In this document: positions 8,626-17,574 of the stretch, one piece after another | Layout: each line of letters opens with the position of its first letter | How positions within the stretch are numbered: the first letter of the stretch is position 1 | Assembly: GCA_040755055.1 (NCBI GenBank) | Contig: JBFMBS010000002.1 | Span: forward strand, 124,001 to 188,000 | Length of the DNA: 64,000 nt | Direction: 5' to 3' | DNA from: DYJK01 sp040755055 | GTDB lineage: Bacteria; Bacteroidota; Ignavibacteria; Ignavibacteriales; Melioribacteraceae | Program-made: the position numbers and the translations under genes | The notes under the pieces: generated by a model | What the model saw: the letters and a program-made list of their open reading frames with translations, nothing else | The model's database searches: none | What the model was told of the DNA's origin: nothing

Positions 8626-11600
8626 TTATCTAATAACCGCTAATTTTCCAAGCACATTTTCTTTATAATTTCCGTCAGATGATTCAACAATTAGTTTGTA
8701 AAGATAAGTTCCGTTTGCTATTTGATTTCCATCCTCATCCCTTCCGTCCCAATTGATTCTGACAAATTTATCAATCAAATCATCCTCTTCAATTTCTCTA
8801 ATCAGTCTGCCGGCAATTGTATAAACTTTGATCCTTACATTAACAGCAGATGCAACGTTGTGCTGGAATGTAAATGTTGTATTCGAGGAAAAAGGATTGG
8901 GGTAATTATATACTTCCCGGACAGTTAAACCGGCTTCCGGTGAAACAACGGTGAATAATGCTTCCTCTACTGAAAAATTATTGAACACATCCCATGCTTT
9001 GATTTTAATTTTGTAATCTCCTGGTTCAAGAGAAGTGAATCGATAATTTATCACACCAGACTTACCGCTTGAATTCAGATCTCCAATAAAATAATTTGTC
9101 AAATCTATCGGGTTAGTTTCATCATCATTGAAAATACCTTCCAGCTTATGACCGATTCCGGTACCAGTTGTATTCAAACCGGTTTGATCGGATAATTTTG
9201 CTATTAATGTGAAATCCGGGTTAACGAGATACGAGTTTTCAAAATTTATATCATCAAAATAAATCTCGATATTGGGACCGTTTCCGTCATTAACAGCATT
9301 TGGATTTGTTCCGCCGACAAGTATATTGCTTGTATAGCCAACACCGTTCGTTTCAGAGTTAAAGACATAAGCAGTTATCTTACCGTTGGTATTTTCGTAA
9401 GAAATATCTTTGGGTACAACAAACCCGGCTTCAAATTCTCCATTTACTACGTTTGTCCTTCCCCTATAAATCAATCCGCCTTGCAAGGTAATTGTATAAC
9501 TCATTTCTTTTAATTCTTGGCGTCTATCCGAATCATAAACACTAACAATTGCTTCGCCATCAAATGCGGAGTTTGTTCCATCAAGATTATTTACTCTTCC
9601 TTTTACTTCAACATTACCAAGAGCATTTATTTGAACATTATTCTGGACTGATTGACTATTGACAGAATCTATAACTGCCGGCAGAATCGGTGTATTTAAC
9701 CGGATTGTAGGGTCACAGAATAAATGAAATTTTTCATCGTTATCGATAGTTCGTGTTTGTTTGGTAAAGAAGTACGCGCGTCCAATAGTATTAGGTAAAT
9801 TATCAGAGCCATTTGAGAATAAATTTGTATATAACAATTCATTAATAGCCGCATTTTGATTTGCATATACTACACGTGCTGCCGTAAAAGCACCTATAGC
9901 GCCTGAATTTTCCATATTGATCATTAATTCAGTCGAACTCTGGACCTCGGGGTCATCGTACTTACCAAAATCGCAAGTGGCAGCAGTTAAGAAAAAGTAA
10001 TTCTCATTTTTAATTTGAGGTATTGTTGTAGCTTTTTCAAAAACACTTTCGTGTGCCCAAACACTTGGGTTGCCATGACCAATGTAATTTAGAATTAGCG
10101 TGCCATTATTAATCGCATCTATTATAGCCGTATTCACAGCGGGTTTCCTTCTTCCTAACCCGGAAACAACAGTTGGAAATGCAGCGAGGTATAATTTATT
10201 TTTATTAAAATATTTCGGCACCTTAACATTGGCAATTGTTTCTGATTGACTTGTGTGCAAGCTGCCATCATCCCATCCAACTTTTTGCGGACCGTCATCG
10301 GCAACTAATGTAATGTTTGTCTGCCAAATACCTTTTTCCAAACCGGTTTCATATTTAATAATTTTATCAATAACGGCATCTGCTTCTTCCGGAGTTTGCA
10401 CACACAGTCTGCCGAGAGCTAAATCAACCTTTACATCATTGCCTGAAACACGCGCATAGTAATCATCGGTTGCATAAGAATCTAATTCGTCAAGCGATTC
10501 AATAGTTTGATAGGTTGGGACTAAGTTATAATCAGCAGTCTCGCGAACCGTATTGAAATAGTCAAAATCGCCATCACCGAGAAGCAGTACATATATTGGT
10601 TTTGTCTGCCAAGTATCATAGGCATGTTTCAAAAAATCCCTTATTGCGGTAGGATCCATAGCACCGCCGGAAAATTCATTCAGAATATCATCAACATAAA
10701 ATACAGAAGAGGAAAAATTATAAGGTGATTGACTAGCACGGTAATTTGCATAACGTTCTGCCTGGGTTTGCAAATTTTTGCTGGAGATAACAATCAATTG
10801 TGCACCGGAGGTGATTTCTTTAATACCGGGTATGTTAACTGCAGTACCATTACTTGGTGTTTTAAATGCGGCAGAAGTTAATGCAATATATTTACTAGAA
10901 TTACTTTGTGTTTCCGATGTTTGAAAAGTAATCTGTCCGCCGCTTACAATTCCGCCGGTTATAGATTTTACGTTTTTATAGTCCGATATATCATATACTA
11001 AAATATTGCCGCTCGAGAAATTAGTTACAGCATATTGGAGTGTCCCGCCAATAGGGTCGGTAAAAATAATAAGATTGTCCGCTGATGCAGCTAAATTTCT
11101 TTGATATTCAATTTCAAAATAATCTATATAGACTTTTGCGGTCGATTCACCCGAGTTGATTGTAAATTTAAGATTACTTCTTTCATCTGTAAGATTCCCG
11201 GTATAGCTCCCGGTACCGGTAACACTCCTTCCAAGAACATAGTCAGCTGTACCGTAAATAGTTGTAGAATAAATTAGATTACCACTCTCTTCAACTCTAA
11301 CCGGTATTGTCGGCTGAGATACATTTGCCAAACGGAAGCGGTAATTAATTTTGCTCGATGGGACTATTCCGTTTAAAGTTGTTATATAAGTTCTGCTTCT
11401 TGTACCTGAATTAAGCTCATCACCGTAATAATCTCTGCCGGTAAATCCAACGTTGACACTATCCTTATCATAACTTCTGTAAGAATACGTGCTCTGTTGA
11501 GCAATGGCACCAGCGACATTCAATGATTGTTTCTCAGACATTCTTTTGCCGTTACTTCCACCGTACGACAACCAGAAATAATTCTTTTTTGAATAAGAAT

Positions 11601-12582
11601 GTTTTACCCTGACAATTTTCTTTTGAGAACTATTAAATTCCCAAAATTCGGGTCCCCGTCCATAAAAAAGTATATAATCAGCTTCATCAAAAACACCGTC
11701 TTGTTCGCCGGAAATAAAAATTGCAACTTCTTCAAATTTTGCTCGATTAGTAAGGTTATAATTTTCAGGGAGATTATAACCACCGGTTCCAAAAATTTTT
11801 ATTGTTCTAGGATCGATTACTGAAACATTAATACCCAATCCTTGAAGAAAATTCCTATCTATTTTATATATGCCTTCTTCGGGGGTTTCAAAGCGGTACC
11901 AGGTGCCGGCTGTTAGCGTTTGGGATACTTTACTTAATGTCTGTTGCTTCTTAACGCCCCATTTTTTAGCTACATCCCAATTCAAAACTACACCGGCAAG
12001 AAAATCTTCAGAAATATTTTCAGTCTGCGCAGCAGAACTGCTAAAATTAACGCTGAAGACAACCCTACTTAGAATTTTTATTTTATTGTTTTCCAAATCT
12101 GCTTGAACCGGATAAATTTTTATTGTTTGAACCGGCAATGATCTCACCAAACCGTACTCGCCAAATGAAACAACATCATTTATACTTTCTGCTTCATTGC
12201 TTTGTGCAACTGAATATTTTGGGTAGATCGATATTGAATCCCTTTCATAATCGGGATTAAAAATATACATACCTTCAAGAGAAGAATAATTCGTTGAGAT
12301 AATCCGGATTGAATTACCAAACTCAGTAGGCACACCGATATTTATTTCTTTTACCGGCACTTGCGTAACACCAGGAACGTTTATATTCTCGATCCTAGTT
12401 CCTTTGATGTTTAAGTTAACATAATTTTGACCGTTAACAACAATAATCGAAGTATCTGTAATAACCGGGCTGTATTCAATTACTAACGAAGATGAATTGG
12501 AGGAGAGTACTTTTACATCTTGTGCGATGCAAAGCGCGTTTAAAATAAAAAAGAGAAACAATAGAGAGAATTTAGTTTTCAT
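8626..12582 (-). CDS. porU: Type IX secretion sortase PorU, C25 (gingipain) peptidase family
   Basis: PorU cleaves the C-terminal sorting domain from T9SS cargo at the cell surface and attaches the cargo to lipopolysaccharide. This 1318-residue protein has a signal peptide (1-20), a long N-terminal beta-rich region, and a C25 catalytic domain at about residues 600-960. Visible there are LLLGDGDFDYFN, the catalytic His in YIGHGNPS (H836) and the catalytic Cys in TAATCDFGKYDD (C870). The C-terminus is a FlgD-like Ig domain (YPNPFSSNTTFTF..IAGRLIREIE). It heads a run of five genes with small gaps (porU, porV, M6-like, fusion, DUF5683-like). A candidate sigma-70 promoter lies about 75 bp upstream. 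Confidence 0.9.
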   Translation of the reverse strand: MKTKFSLLFLFFILNALCIAQDVKVLSSNSSSLVIEYSPVITDTSIIVVNGQNYVNLNIKGTRIENINVPGVTQVPVKEINIGVPTEFGNSIRIISTNYSSLEGMYIFNPDYERDSISIYPKYSVAQSNEAESINDVVSFGEYGLVRSLPVQTIKIYPVQADLENNKIKILSRVVFSVNFSSSAAQTENISEDFLAGVVLNWDVAKKWGVKKQQTLSKVSQTLTAGTWYRFETPEEGIYKIDRNFLQGLGINVSVIDPRTIKIFGTGGYNLPENYNLTNRAKFEEVAIFISGEQDGVFDEADYILFYGRGPEFWEFNSSQKKIVRVKHSYSKKNYFWLSYGGSNGKRMSEKQSLNVAGAIAQQSTYSYRSYDKDSVNVGFTGRDYYGDELNSGTRSRTYITTLNGIVPSSKINYRFRLANVSQPTIPVRVEESGNLIYSTTIYGTADYVLGRSVTGTGSYTGNLTDERSNLKFTINSGESTAKVYIDYFEIEYQRNLAASADNLIIFTDPIGGTLQYAVTNFSSGNILVYDISDYKNVKSITGGIVSGGQITFQTSETQSNSSKYIALTSAAFKTPSNGTAVNIPGIKEITSGAQLIVISSKNLQTQAERYANYRASQSPYNFSSSVFYVDDILNEFSGGAMDPTAIRDFLKHAYDTWQTKPIYVLLLGDGDFDYFNTVRETADYNLVPTYQTIESLDELDSYATDDYYARVSGNDVKVDLALGRLCVQTPEEADAVIDKIIKYETGLEKGIWQTNITLVADDGPQKVGWDDGSLHTSQSETIANVKVPKYFNKNKLYLAAFPTVVSGLGRRKPAVNTAIIDAINNGTLILNYIGHGNPSVWAHESVFEKATTIPQIKNENYFFLTAATCDFGKYDDPEVQSSTELMINMENSGAIGAFTAARVVYANQNAAINELLYTNLFSNGSDNLPNTIGRAYFFTKQTRTIDNDEKFHLFCDPTIRLNTPILPAVIDSVNSQSVQNNVQINALGNVEVKGRVNNLDGTNSAFDGEAIVSVYDSDRRQELKEMSYTITLQGGLIYRGRTNVVNGEFEAGFVVPKDISYENTNGKITAYVFNSETNGVGYTSNILVGGTNPNAVNDGNGPNIEIYFDDINFENSYLVNPDFTLIAKLSDQTGLNTTGTGIGHKLEGIFNDDETNPIDLTNYFIGDLNSSGKSGVINYRFTSLEPGDYKIKIKAWDVFNNFSVEEALFTVVSPEAGLTVREVYNYPNPFSSNTTFTFQHNVASAVNVRIKVYTIAGRLIREIEEDDLIDKFVRINWDGRDEDGNQIANGTYLYKLIVESSDGNYKENVLGKLAVIR

Positions 12583-12655
12583 TTTTGGCTTTATGTTAGT
12601 AATTATTTAAATAAAAATACAAAAAACTTTTAGGATAAGAATAGTAGCCAAACTC

Positions 12656-12685
12656 TCTATAGTATTTCTCCAAAATTTCAGTCAA
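12656..12685 (-). promoter_or_regulatory. Candidate promoter of the porU operon
   Basis: On the minus strand TTGACT (12680-12685) is followed after 18 bases by TATAGA (12656-12661), about 74 bp before the porU ATG. This fits a housekeeping sigma-70 promoter pattern. It was found by eye; AT-rich flanks make chance matches fairly likely. Confidence 0.35.
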
Positions 12686-12742
12686 AATTTAGGGAAGTTC
12701 AGTATTATATGTCAAGTGAATAAATTTGTTCCCTATTTGGCA

Positions 12743-13312
12743 TTATAAGCCAAGAAGCGTTTTATTCTTTTTCATTGCATCGATACAAAATTCTATATGC
12801 TCTTCCAATTGGATTCCTAATTCTTGAGCACCCTTTACTATGTCGTCCCGGTTAACCGATCTTGCAAATGCTTTGTCTTTCATCTTTTTCATAACTGATT
12901 TTACTTCGACTTCGTCAATGGTTTTATTTGGTCTTACATAAGCAACAGCAGTTATAAAACCGGCTAGCTCATCACATGCGAACAAAACTTTCGATAGAAG
13001 TGTATCACGCGGAATGCCGGTATAATCAGCATGTGACATAATCGTATTTCGGAACGGTTCATCAAAACCTTTCTCTTTTAATATCTCCGATCCTTTGTAG
13101 GGATGTTCTTCAGCAGTAGGAAAACGCTCGTAATCAAAATCATGTAGTAAGGCTACATTACCCCAATAGCTAACATCCTCATTAAATTTTTCTGCATAAG
13201 CTTTTACACAAGTCTCCACTGCATAAGCATGTTTCAGTAAACTGTCGCTTTTGGTATATTCCGTCAAAATGGAAAAACAGTAGTCTCTATCCCTTGAAAT
13301 ATCGTTACTCAT
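12743..13312 (-). CDS. HD-domain phosphohydrolase-like protein
   Basis: Small HD-superfamily protein (189 residues) of unknown substrate. The metal-binding pattern is visible: H28 in LLKHAYAVE, the HD pair H57-D58 in ALLHDFDYERFP, a further His in EEHPYKG, and HADYTGIP later. It lacks other domains or a signal peptide, so it is cytoplasmic. AAGGAG five bases before the ATG supports this start, and that ribosome site overlaps the stop region of nth, 9 bp upstream, suggesting co-translation. Family members act on nucleotides or other phosphate esters; which one here cannot be told. Confidence 0.8.
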   Translation of the reverse strand: MSNDISRDRDYCFSILTEYTKSDSLLKHAYAVETCVKAYAEKFNEDVSYWGNVALLHDFDYERFPTAEEHPYKGSEILKEKGFDEPFRNTIMSHADYTGIPRDTLLSKVLFACDELAGFITAVAYVRPNKTIDEVEVKSVMKKMKDKAFARSVNRDDIVKGAQELGIQLEEHIEFCIDAMKKNKTLLGL

Positions 13313-13321
13313 AATTACTCC

Positions 13322-13969
13322 TTATAACGAATTAATGTTTGCAGATGGACATAACCGGTTGACAATACAAATATCGCATTTAGGTCTTTTAGCAACGCAG
13401 ACTTTTCTACCGTGGCTCATCAACCAATGAGACGTAATAACCCAATCTTTTTCAGGCAATAGTTCCTTTAAACGAAATTCAATTTTCTCCGGATCAGGCG
13501 AATTAATAAAACCCATTAAATTTGAGAGTCTTTTAACATGTGTATCAACAGCTATTGCCGGTATTCCAAATGCATTACCGGCAACCACAGATGCAGTTTT
13601 ACGACCCACACCCGGTAATTGAGTCAGCGCATCAAAATCCGCCGGTACTTTTCCGTTATGCTTTTCTATTAATGCTTTACAACAATTCTTTATACTCTTT
13701 GCTTTTTGATGATAAAAGCCGGTAGAGAAAATATCTTTCTCAAGTTCTTTAATATTCACATCGATATAATCTTTCGGCTTTCTATATTTTTTAAATAATG
13801 ACTTGGTGACAATGTTCACCCTATCATCAGTGCATTGGGCAGAAAGAATGGTAGAGAGAAGCAGTTCAAACGGTGATGTGTATTCCAGTTTAGTTTTTGC
13901 TGCCGGGTATTCTTTTGCCAGAAGTTTAAAGATATTCTTGGCTCGACTCTTTTCGCTTTTATCTACCAT
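13322..13969 (-). CDS. nth: Endonuclease III (DNA glycosylase/AP lyase)
   Basis: Base-excision-repair enzyme removing oxidised pyrimidines and cleaving at abasic sites. The helix-hairpin-helix motif LPGVGRKTASVV contains the catalytic Lys (K124), and the catalytic Asp is D142 in AVDTHV. The [4Fe-4S] loop has the family spacing Cys-X6-Cys-X2-Cys-X5-Cys (C191, C198, C201, C207). The length of 215 residues is normal. Its ATG overlaps the stop of the preceding ferredoxin gene (TAATG), so the two are translationally coupled. Confidence 0.95.
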   Translation of the reverse strand: MVDKSEKSRAKNIFKLLAKEYPAAKTKLEYTSPFELLLSTILSAQCTDDRVNIVTKSLFKKYRKPKDYIDVNIKELEKDIFSTGFYHQKAKSIKNCCKALIEKHNGKVPADFDALTQLPGVGRKTASVVAGNAFGIPAIAVDTHVKRLSNLMGFINSPDPEKIEFRLKELLPEKDWVITSHWLMSHGRKVCVAKRPKCDICIVNRLCPSANINSL

Positions 13970-14295
13970 TATAAAAACCTTATATCTTTGATTAATAATC
14001 TTTCCACCGGTCTATTATTTATTAGATGGTTTTGAATTATTTCTTCGACATCGTCTTTCGTTACAGCACCATACCATATTTGATCCGGGTAAACAACAAC
14101 AGAAATCCCAAACTCGCAAGCATCCAGGCAGCCGGAGGAATTTGCTCGTACTTTTGAATTCAATCCAAGTTCTTTCAATCGCTGCTTAAAATATTCTCTA
14201 ACTTCAACCGAACCTTTATCAAAACAGCATCCCTTTAGATGATTAGCCGGTCTTTTATTTTCGCAAATGAATATATGTTTTTCAAATCTTGGCAA
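13969..14295 (-). CDS. Thioredoxin-like [2Fe-2S] ferredoxin
   Basis: A 108-residue protein of the (2Fe-2S) ferredoxin domain family with a thioredoxin fold. The cluster cysteines are recognisable: C11 in FICENKRP, C23/C24 in KGCCFDKGS, C56 and C60 in SGCLDACEFG; the IWYGAVTKDDVEEII ending is typical. It probably acts as a soluble electron carrier or in metal/redox homeostasis; the partner is unknown. It overlaps nth by the bases TAATG. Iron-sulfur supply to Nth is a tempting idea but only an inference from position. Confidence 0.88.
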   Translation of the reverse strand: MPRFEKHIFICENKRPANHLKGCCFDKGSVEVREYFKQRLKELGLNSKVRANSSGCLDACEFGISVVVYPDQIWYGAVTKDDVEEIIQNHLINNRPVERLLIKDIRFL

Positions 14296-14380
14296 AGTAA
14301 CCCATGCTTTTATGCTAGTTTATAAACAAATGGAATGATAGAATAATTGTATCGAAAAATTTATTCATGCAATTATCGAG

Positions 14381-14412
14381 ATACTTCGTTCCGATAAACC
14401 GGAACTCAGTAT
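14381..14412. repeat. Palindromic hairpin with symmetric internal loop downstream of tRNA-Glu
   Basis: Arms ATACT and GTTCCG pair with CGGAAC and AGTAT around a 6-base loop. On the minus strand the two arms are split by a GA/GA internal loop (on the plus strand TC/TC). It ends 11 bp from the tRNA 3' end. No U-run follows on the minus strand, so it is not a classic terminator. It resembles the short CTGAG...GAAG palindromes scattered in many bacterial intergenic regions. Confidence 0.5.
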
Positions 14413-14423
14413 TAAAAAAAGAG

Positions 14424-14497
14424 TAGCGCATACGGGATTTGAACCCGTGATCTCCGCCTTGAGAGGGCGGCGTCCTGGACCGCTAGACGAATGCGCC
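14424..14497 (-). tRNA. tRNA-Glu (anticodon CTC)
   Basis: A 74-base cloverleaf on the minus strand: acceptor arms GGCGCAT and ATGCGCT (first pair G-U), D-arm TCGTCTAGCGGTCCAGGACG, anticodon stem CCGCC/GGCGG around loop CTCTCAA (anticodon CTC, positions 34-36), T arm ACGGG-TTCAAAT-CCCGT, discriminator A. D-arm and anticodon stem are those typical of bacterial tRNA-Glu. CCA is not encoded. A broken copy lies 80 bp away. Confidence 0.95.
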
Positions 14498-14565
14498 AGT
14501 TAAAAATTACTTGGTGAACATATTATTAAAAAACTTTCAAAGTGTATCGGGAATTCTCCATAGTC

Positions 14566-14640
14566 CTCCCTTCGGGAGAACCCGTGATCTCCGTCCCGAC
14601 TTGTCGGGAGCGGCGTCCTGGACCGATAGACGAATGCGCC
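14566..14640 (-). pseudogene. Broken tRNA-Glu copy with palindromes in anticodon and T arms
   Basis: Minus-strand sequence from 14640 repeats the tRNA-Glu acceptor 5' half and D arm with one change (TAGCGG to TATCGG) and the 5' anticodon stem. The next 10 bases, including the anticodon, are replaced by a 16-base inverted repeat (14594-14609, arms TCCCGAC/GTCGGGA). The sequence CGGAGATCACGGGTTC then resumes, and a second inverted repeat (CTCCC/GGGAG, 14566-14578) replaces the T loop and 3' acceptor. It has no anticodon and no 3' acceptor half, so it cannot be functional. It lies between the true tRNA and the next gene. Confidence 0.8.
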
Positions 14641-14759
14641 AATCACTACTCCAAAATTAAATTACTCTTAATGTTAATGCAAACAACATTTTCATTTAAT
14701 TCAATCTTTCGGGTGTTTCTTATTGAAAGCTATAATCAATTCGGCCTTGTTTTATTTTT
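14641..14759. other. Intergenic remainder with no feature seen
   Basis: The gene-free stretch 14296-14759 holds the palindrome, tRNA-Glu and its broken copy. The last 119 bases next to the membrane-protein stop codon are AT-rich and show no convincing hairpin, promoter or ORF. Confidence 0.5.
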
Positions 14760-16316
14760 TTAGCGCAAGAATAACGAATCATATTTTTGAATAATATCAA
14801 TAGAGCCAACCTTTTCATCATCAATCCTTATAATATTGCCATAAGATGAAAATTTCTTTAAGTAATTGGACAATTCTTTATCATAGAAATCTTTTCTTGT
14901 AATAAGAATGGATTCTTTAATTACATCATAGAATCCTTGTTTGACTTCAATATCAATACCATTGTAAAAAACAAAGTAATTTTTCTTAAACTGATCCATC
15001 GTAACAAATTTTCTACCGGTATATTCTATTTGCAGTGCCCTGGCATACAAATTCAAAGTAGGATCAATAAAAAAATATTTATTGGTTGTACCGCCCGGGT
15101 TTTTATTAACAGCTTCGAACAAATCTGCTAAAGTTTGCTCTTGTTTCTCAATGCGCGAGTGAGCCATTAAATATGAATTGAATGTGCGATCAACCCATAC
15201 TCCGGCAATATTTACATTTCTTTTAGAAGGACTGTAAAGCGATTCTAGCGAAACATCATGAGTAGGATAAAATATGAAAAACAAAATTTCTAAAATTAAG
15301 ATCGCCATCGTGATAGGCAGACTTATTTCCTTCTTATTTAACAGAATACCGGCAACAAAATAGAGCGGCGTTATGATCAGCAGAAAGTATCCTTTGTGAT
15401 ATGTAAAAAATGTAAAAACTAAAAAAGGGGGAATAAACCATAACATTAGTTGAATTAAAGGACAATCATTTTTTATTCGCGAAAGAACGGATTTTACTCT
15501 GTGGTGATTTATTAAAAAAACTATGAGGAGAATTACAAAGGGTAACAAAACATAAAAAAGATACGATGAAAATTGAAATAAATGTTGTAATAACGATATA
15601 CGCGGTAAGGGACTATTAGTTTTATACAAATCGAAATATTCTAATACTCCCCCGGTACTATTTGTAAATGGAATAAACCATAATAGAAACACAACAATTG
15701 CCGTAAAATGACTTACGATAAAATATTCCAATTGCCATAAATCACTTTTATAAAATTTATACCAGTAATAGATATACAACGGTAACAGTAACACACCGGA
15801 TGTTTGTCTAAAACCGGTGGCAATTGCAAACAACAAAGGTAGAAAGTAAATAAGCTTTCCCCTATTACCAATTAAAAAAGCAAGTGATGCAAAGAAAAAA
15901 TCAAACGCATAAACTTCAGGCGTTACTGTCTGGTACCACACCAATGGATTAAATATTATCAGAAGCATAACCAAGAAAGCATTTTTTAATTCCATATACT
16001 TTGAGAAGATCAAAAACGATAAAATTGCCCCGGCACAGAAATAAAAAATTGTAACAAACATCATAGTCGAATGAATGTCCCCGACCAGATAATCGATCAA
16101 CTTAATTGCCTTAACATGTAAATAATACCCGGGCAAATGAGGACGGGTATCTTCCAAGGAGAATGATTCGGTTGCTAACGCCACCCCGATTGTATCGGCA
16201 TCATAAAATATTTTTTCTGTGAATATAATTCTTGAACCAACAGTCAAAACCAATAGTGCAAAAACATAAAGAAATATTCTCTTACTCATTTTCATTCTTA
16301 AATCTTCTTTTATCAC
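14760..16316 (-). CDS. Polytopic membrane protein, glycosyltransferase-C-like
   Basis: About 510 residues with roughly ten hydrophobic helices (for example near residues 11-30, 80-100, 110-130, 195-215, 250-270, 290-310, 325-350) and a soluble C-terminal 130 residues. The first periplasmic loop carries acidic residues (FYDADTIG, LEDTRPHLPGYYLH), the position where GT-C lipid-linked sugar transferases keep catalytic Asp/Glu. Family membership is inferred from topology. A GTG start overlaps the upstream stop by four bases (GTGA); an ATG at 16295 preceded by AGAAG is a good alternative. It is coupled to the aldo/keto reductase upstream. Confidence 0.6.
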   Translation of the reverse strand: MIKEDLRMKMSKRIFLYVFALLVLTVGSRIIFTEKIFYDADTIGVALATESFSLEDTRPHLPGYYLHVKAIKLIDYLVGDIHSTMMFVTIFYFCAGAILSFLIFSKYMELKNAFLVMLLIIFNPLVWYQTVTPEVYAFDFFFASLAFLIGNRGKLIYFLPLLFAIATGFRQTSGVLLLPLYIYYWYKFYKSDLWQLEYFIVSHFTAIVVFLLWFIPFTNSTGGVLEYFDLYKTNSPLPRISLLQHLFQFSSYLFYVLLPFVILLIVFLINHHRVKSVLSRIKNDCPLIQLMLWFIPPFLVFTFFTYHKGYFLLIITPLYFVAGILLNKKEISLPITMAILILEILFFIFYPTHDVSLESLYSPSKRNVNIAGVWVDRTFNSYLMAHSRIEKQEQTLADLFEAVNKNPGGTTNKYFFIDPTLNLYARALQIEYTGRKFVTMDQFKKNYFVFYNGIDIEVKQGFYDVIKESILITRKDFYDKELSNYLKKFSSYGNIIRIDDEKVGSIDIIQKYDSLFLR

Positions 16317-17260
16317 AATTGGGCATCTTTGAGCAATCCGTTGATTAAATGATAATCATCGTCACTCAAAAAATCTTCACCGGAGATAATATTCTCTAAA
16401 ATTTGTTGTGTATTGCGTGCACCAACTATTGCAGATGTTACCGCTTTATTTTTCAATACCCATGCAACAGCTAAATTACCTACAGATTTATGATACTTGT
16501 CGGCAATGGGTCTCAATTTTTCAACAAAGACTAATGCTTTAGATAGATACGGTTCACTATGCATCTTGGATTTTCTGCGCCAATCATCTTCCGCAAGTTT
16601 TGTTATATCGAATTTGCCGGTCAGTAATCCGGCTTGCATAGGACTGTATGCAACAACACCGATATCATTCTTTAAGCAATACGGAAGTACTTCAGCTTCA
16701 TAATCTCTTTTTAGCATACTATAAGGAGGTTGAAGTGATTGAACTTGTTCAATAGCCATACACTTTTCCAGCAGTTCAACCTTGTAAGTACTCACACCAA
16801 TATATTTTGCTTTGCCTTCTTTTTTCAGTTCAACTAATGTTCCCCATGAATCTTCGACCGGGACTTTGGGGTCCGGTTTGTGAATCTGGTAAAGATCGAC
16901 ACAATCTGTTCGAAGACGCTTCAGGCTTGCCTCAATTTCTTTTCTAATACTTTTTGGTTCCAGATTGTTGACTGCCTCCCCATTTCCATCATTTACCAGC
17001 CCACATTTAGTAGCAATGAAAACTTTTTCCCTGATACCCTTCGTTGCCTTAGCGACTACTTCTTCAGAGTGGCCAAATCCATAAACTGCAGCGGTATCAA
17101 TCCAGTTTACACCGTTATCGAGTGCTTCATGTATAGCTTTTATCGATTCATTATCATCAACATTTCCCCAACCAAATTGCCATGGTCCGCCTATAGCCCA
17201 TGCGCCGAAACCGATCACTGTTAAATCCGGTCCACTTTTACCAAGCCTACGTTTAAGCAT
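16313..17260 (-). CDS. Aldo/keto reductase
   Basis: NAD(P)H-dependent oxidoreductase with a (beta/alpha)8 barrel, 315 residues. The catalytic tetrad is visible: D55 and Y60 in WIDTAAVYGFGHSE, K85 in FIATKCG, H127 in LYQIHKPD. The nucleotide-binding end AIVGARNTQQILENI is present. Length and motif order fit the AKR family close to YajO/YhdN-type enzymes. The substrate cannot be deduced. The downstream membrane protein overlaps its stop, so they form a two-gene operon. Confidence 0.9.
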   Translation of the reverse strand: MLKRRLGKSGPDLTVIGFGAWAIGGPWQFGWGNVDDNESIKAIHEALDNGVNWIDTAAVYGFGHSEEVVAKATKGIREKVFIATKCGLVNDGNGEAVNNLEPKSIRKEIEASLKRLRTDCVDLYQIHKPDPKVPVEDSWGTLVELKKEGKAKYIGVSTYKVELLEKCMAIEQVQSLQPPYSMLKRDYEAEVLPYCLKNDIGVVAYSPMQAGLLTGKFDITKLAEDDWRRKSKMHSEPYLSKALVFVEKLRPIADKYHKSVGNLAVAWVLKNKAVTSAIVGARNTQQILENIISGEDFLSDDDYHLINGLLKDAQL

Positions 17261-17574
17261 GTGTTACCCCAATAAGAATTGTTAAATAATTATAGTTTTA
17301 AAATTAGTATTAGATTTTCAGAAAGCAAATTGAGAAGTAATTATGAAGCTGAAGCGAGAGGCGAAACCAATAAATTCTAAATTCAAAATCCTAGTTTCTA
17401 ATATCATAATCTTACTCCACATTCACCATTCATTATTCGATGTTCAACATTCAGTATTCTCTATTTAAAATAAAAAACCCCGGGGGAGTAAGCCCGGGGT
17501 TTGTATGAGGCTAAAAATATGCATCGAAGGATCGGGCCCCCTTTAAGCCCTTAATTAATAGCCTCAAAGATCTA
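17261..17574. other. Intergenic region with terminator and structured 3' region
   Basis: The 314 bp between two minus-strand genes contain a strong terminator (17472-17502) and a longer inverted repeat TGAGGCTA (17506-17513) / TAGCCTCA (17559-17566) just after the stop of the PorV/PorQ gene. The part from 17290 to 17460 is AT-rich, with repeated ATTCA-like words and no ORF. Confidence 0.6.
17472..17502 (-). terminator. Rho-independent terminator of the TonB/secreted protein/PorV operon
   Basis: Perfect 10-bp arms (AAACCCCGGG 17475-17484, CCCGGGGTTT 17493-17502) around an 8-base loop, followed on the minus strand by a run of T. It lies about 70 bp after the stop of the gene ending at 17575. 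Confidence 0.9.

Noticed and set aside
14542..14763. A short plus-strand open frame over the broken tRNA
   Set aside because: It is explained by the tRNA-Glu remnant and its palindromes; there is no ribosome site and no similarity to a protein.
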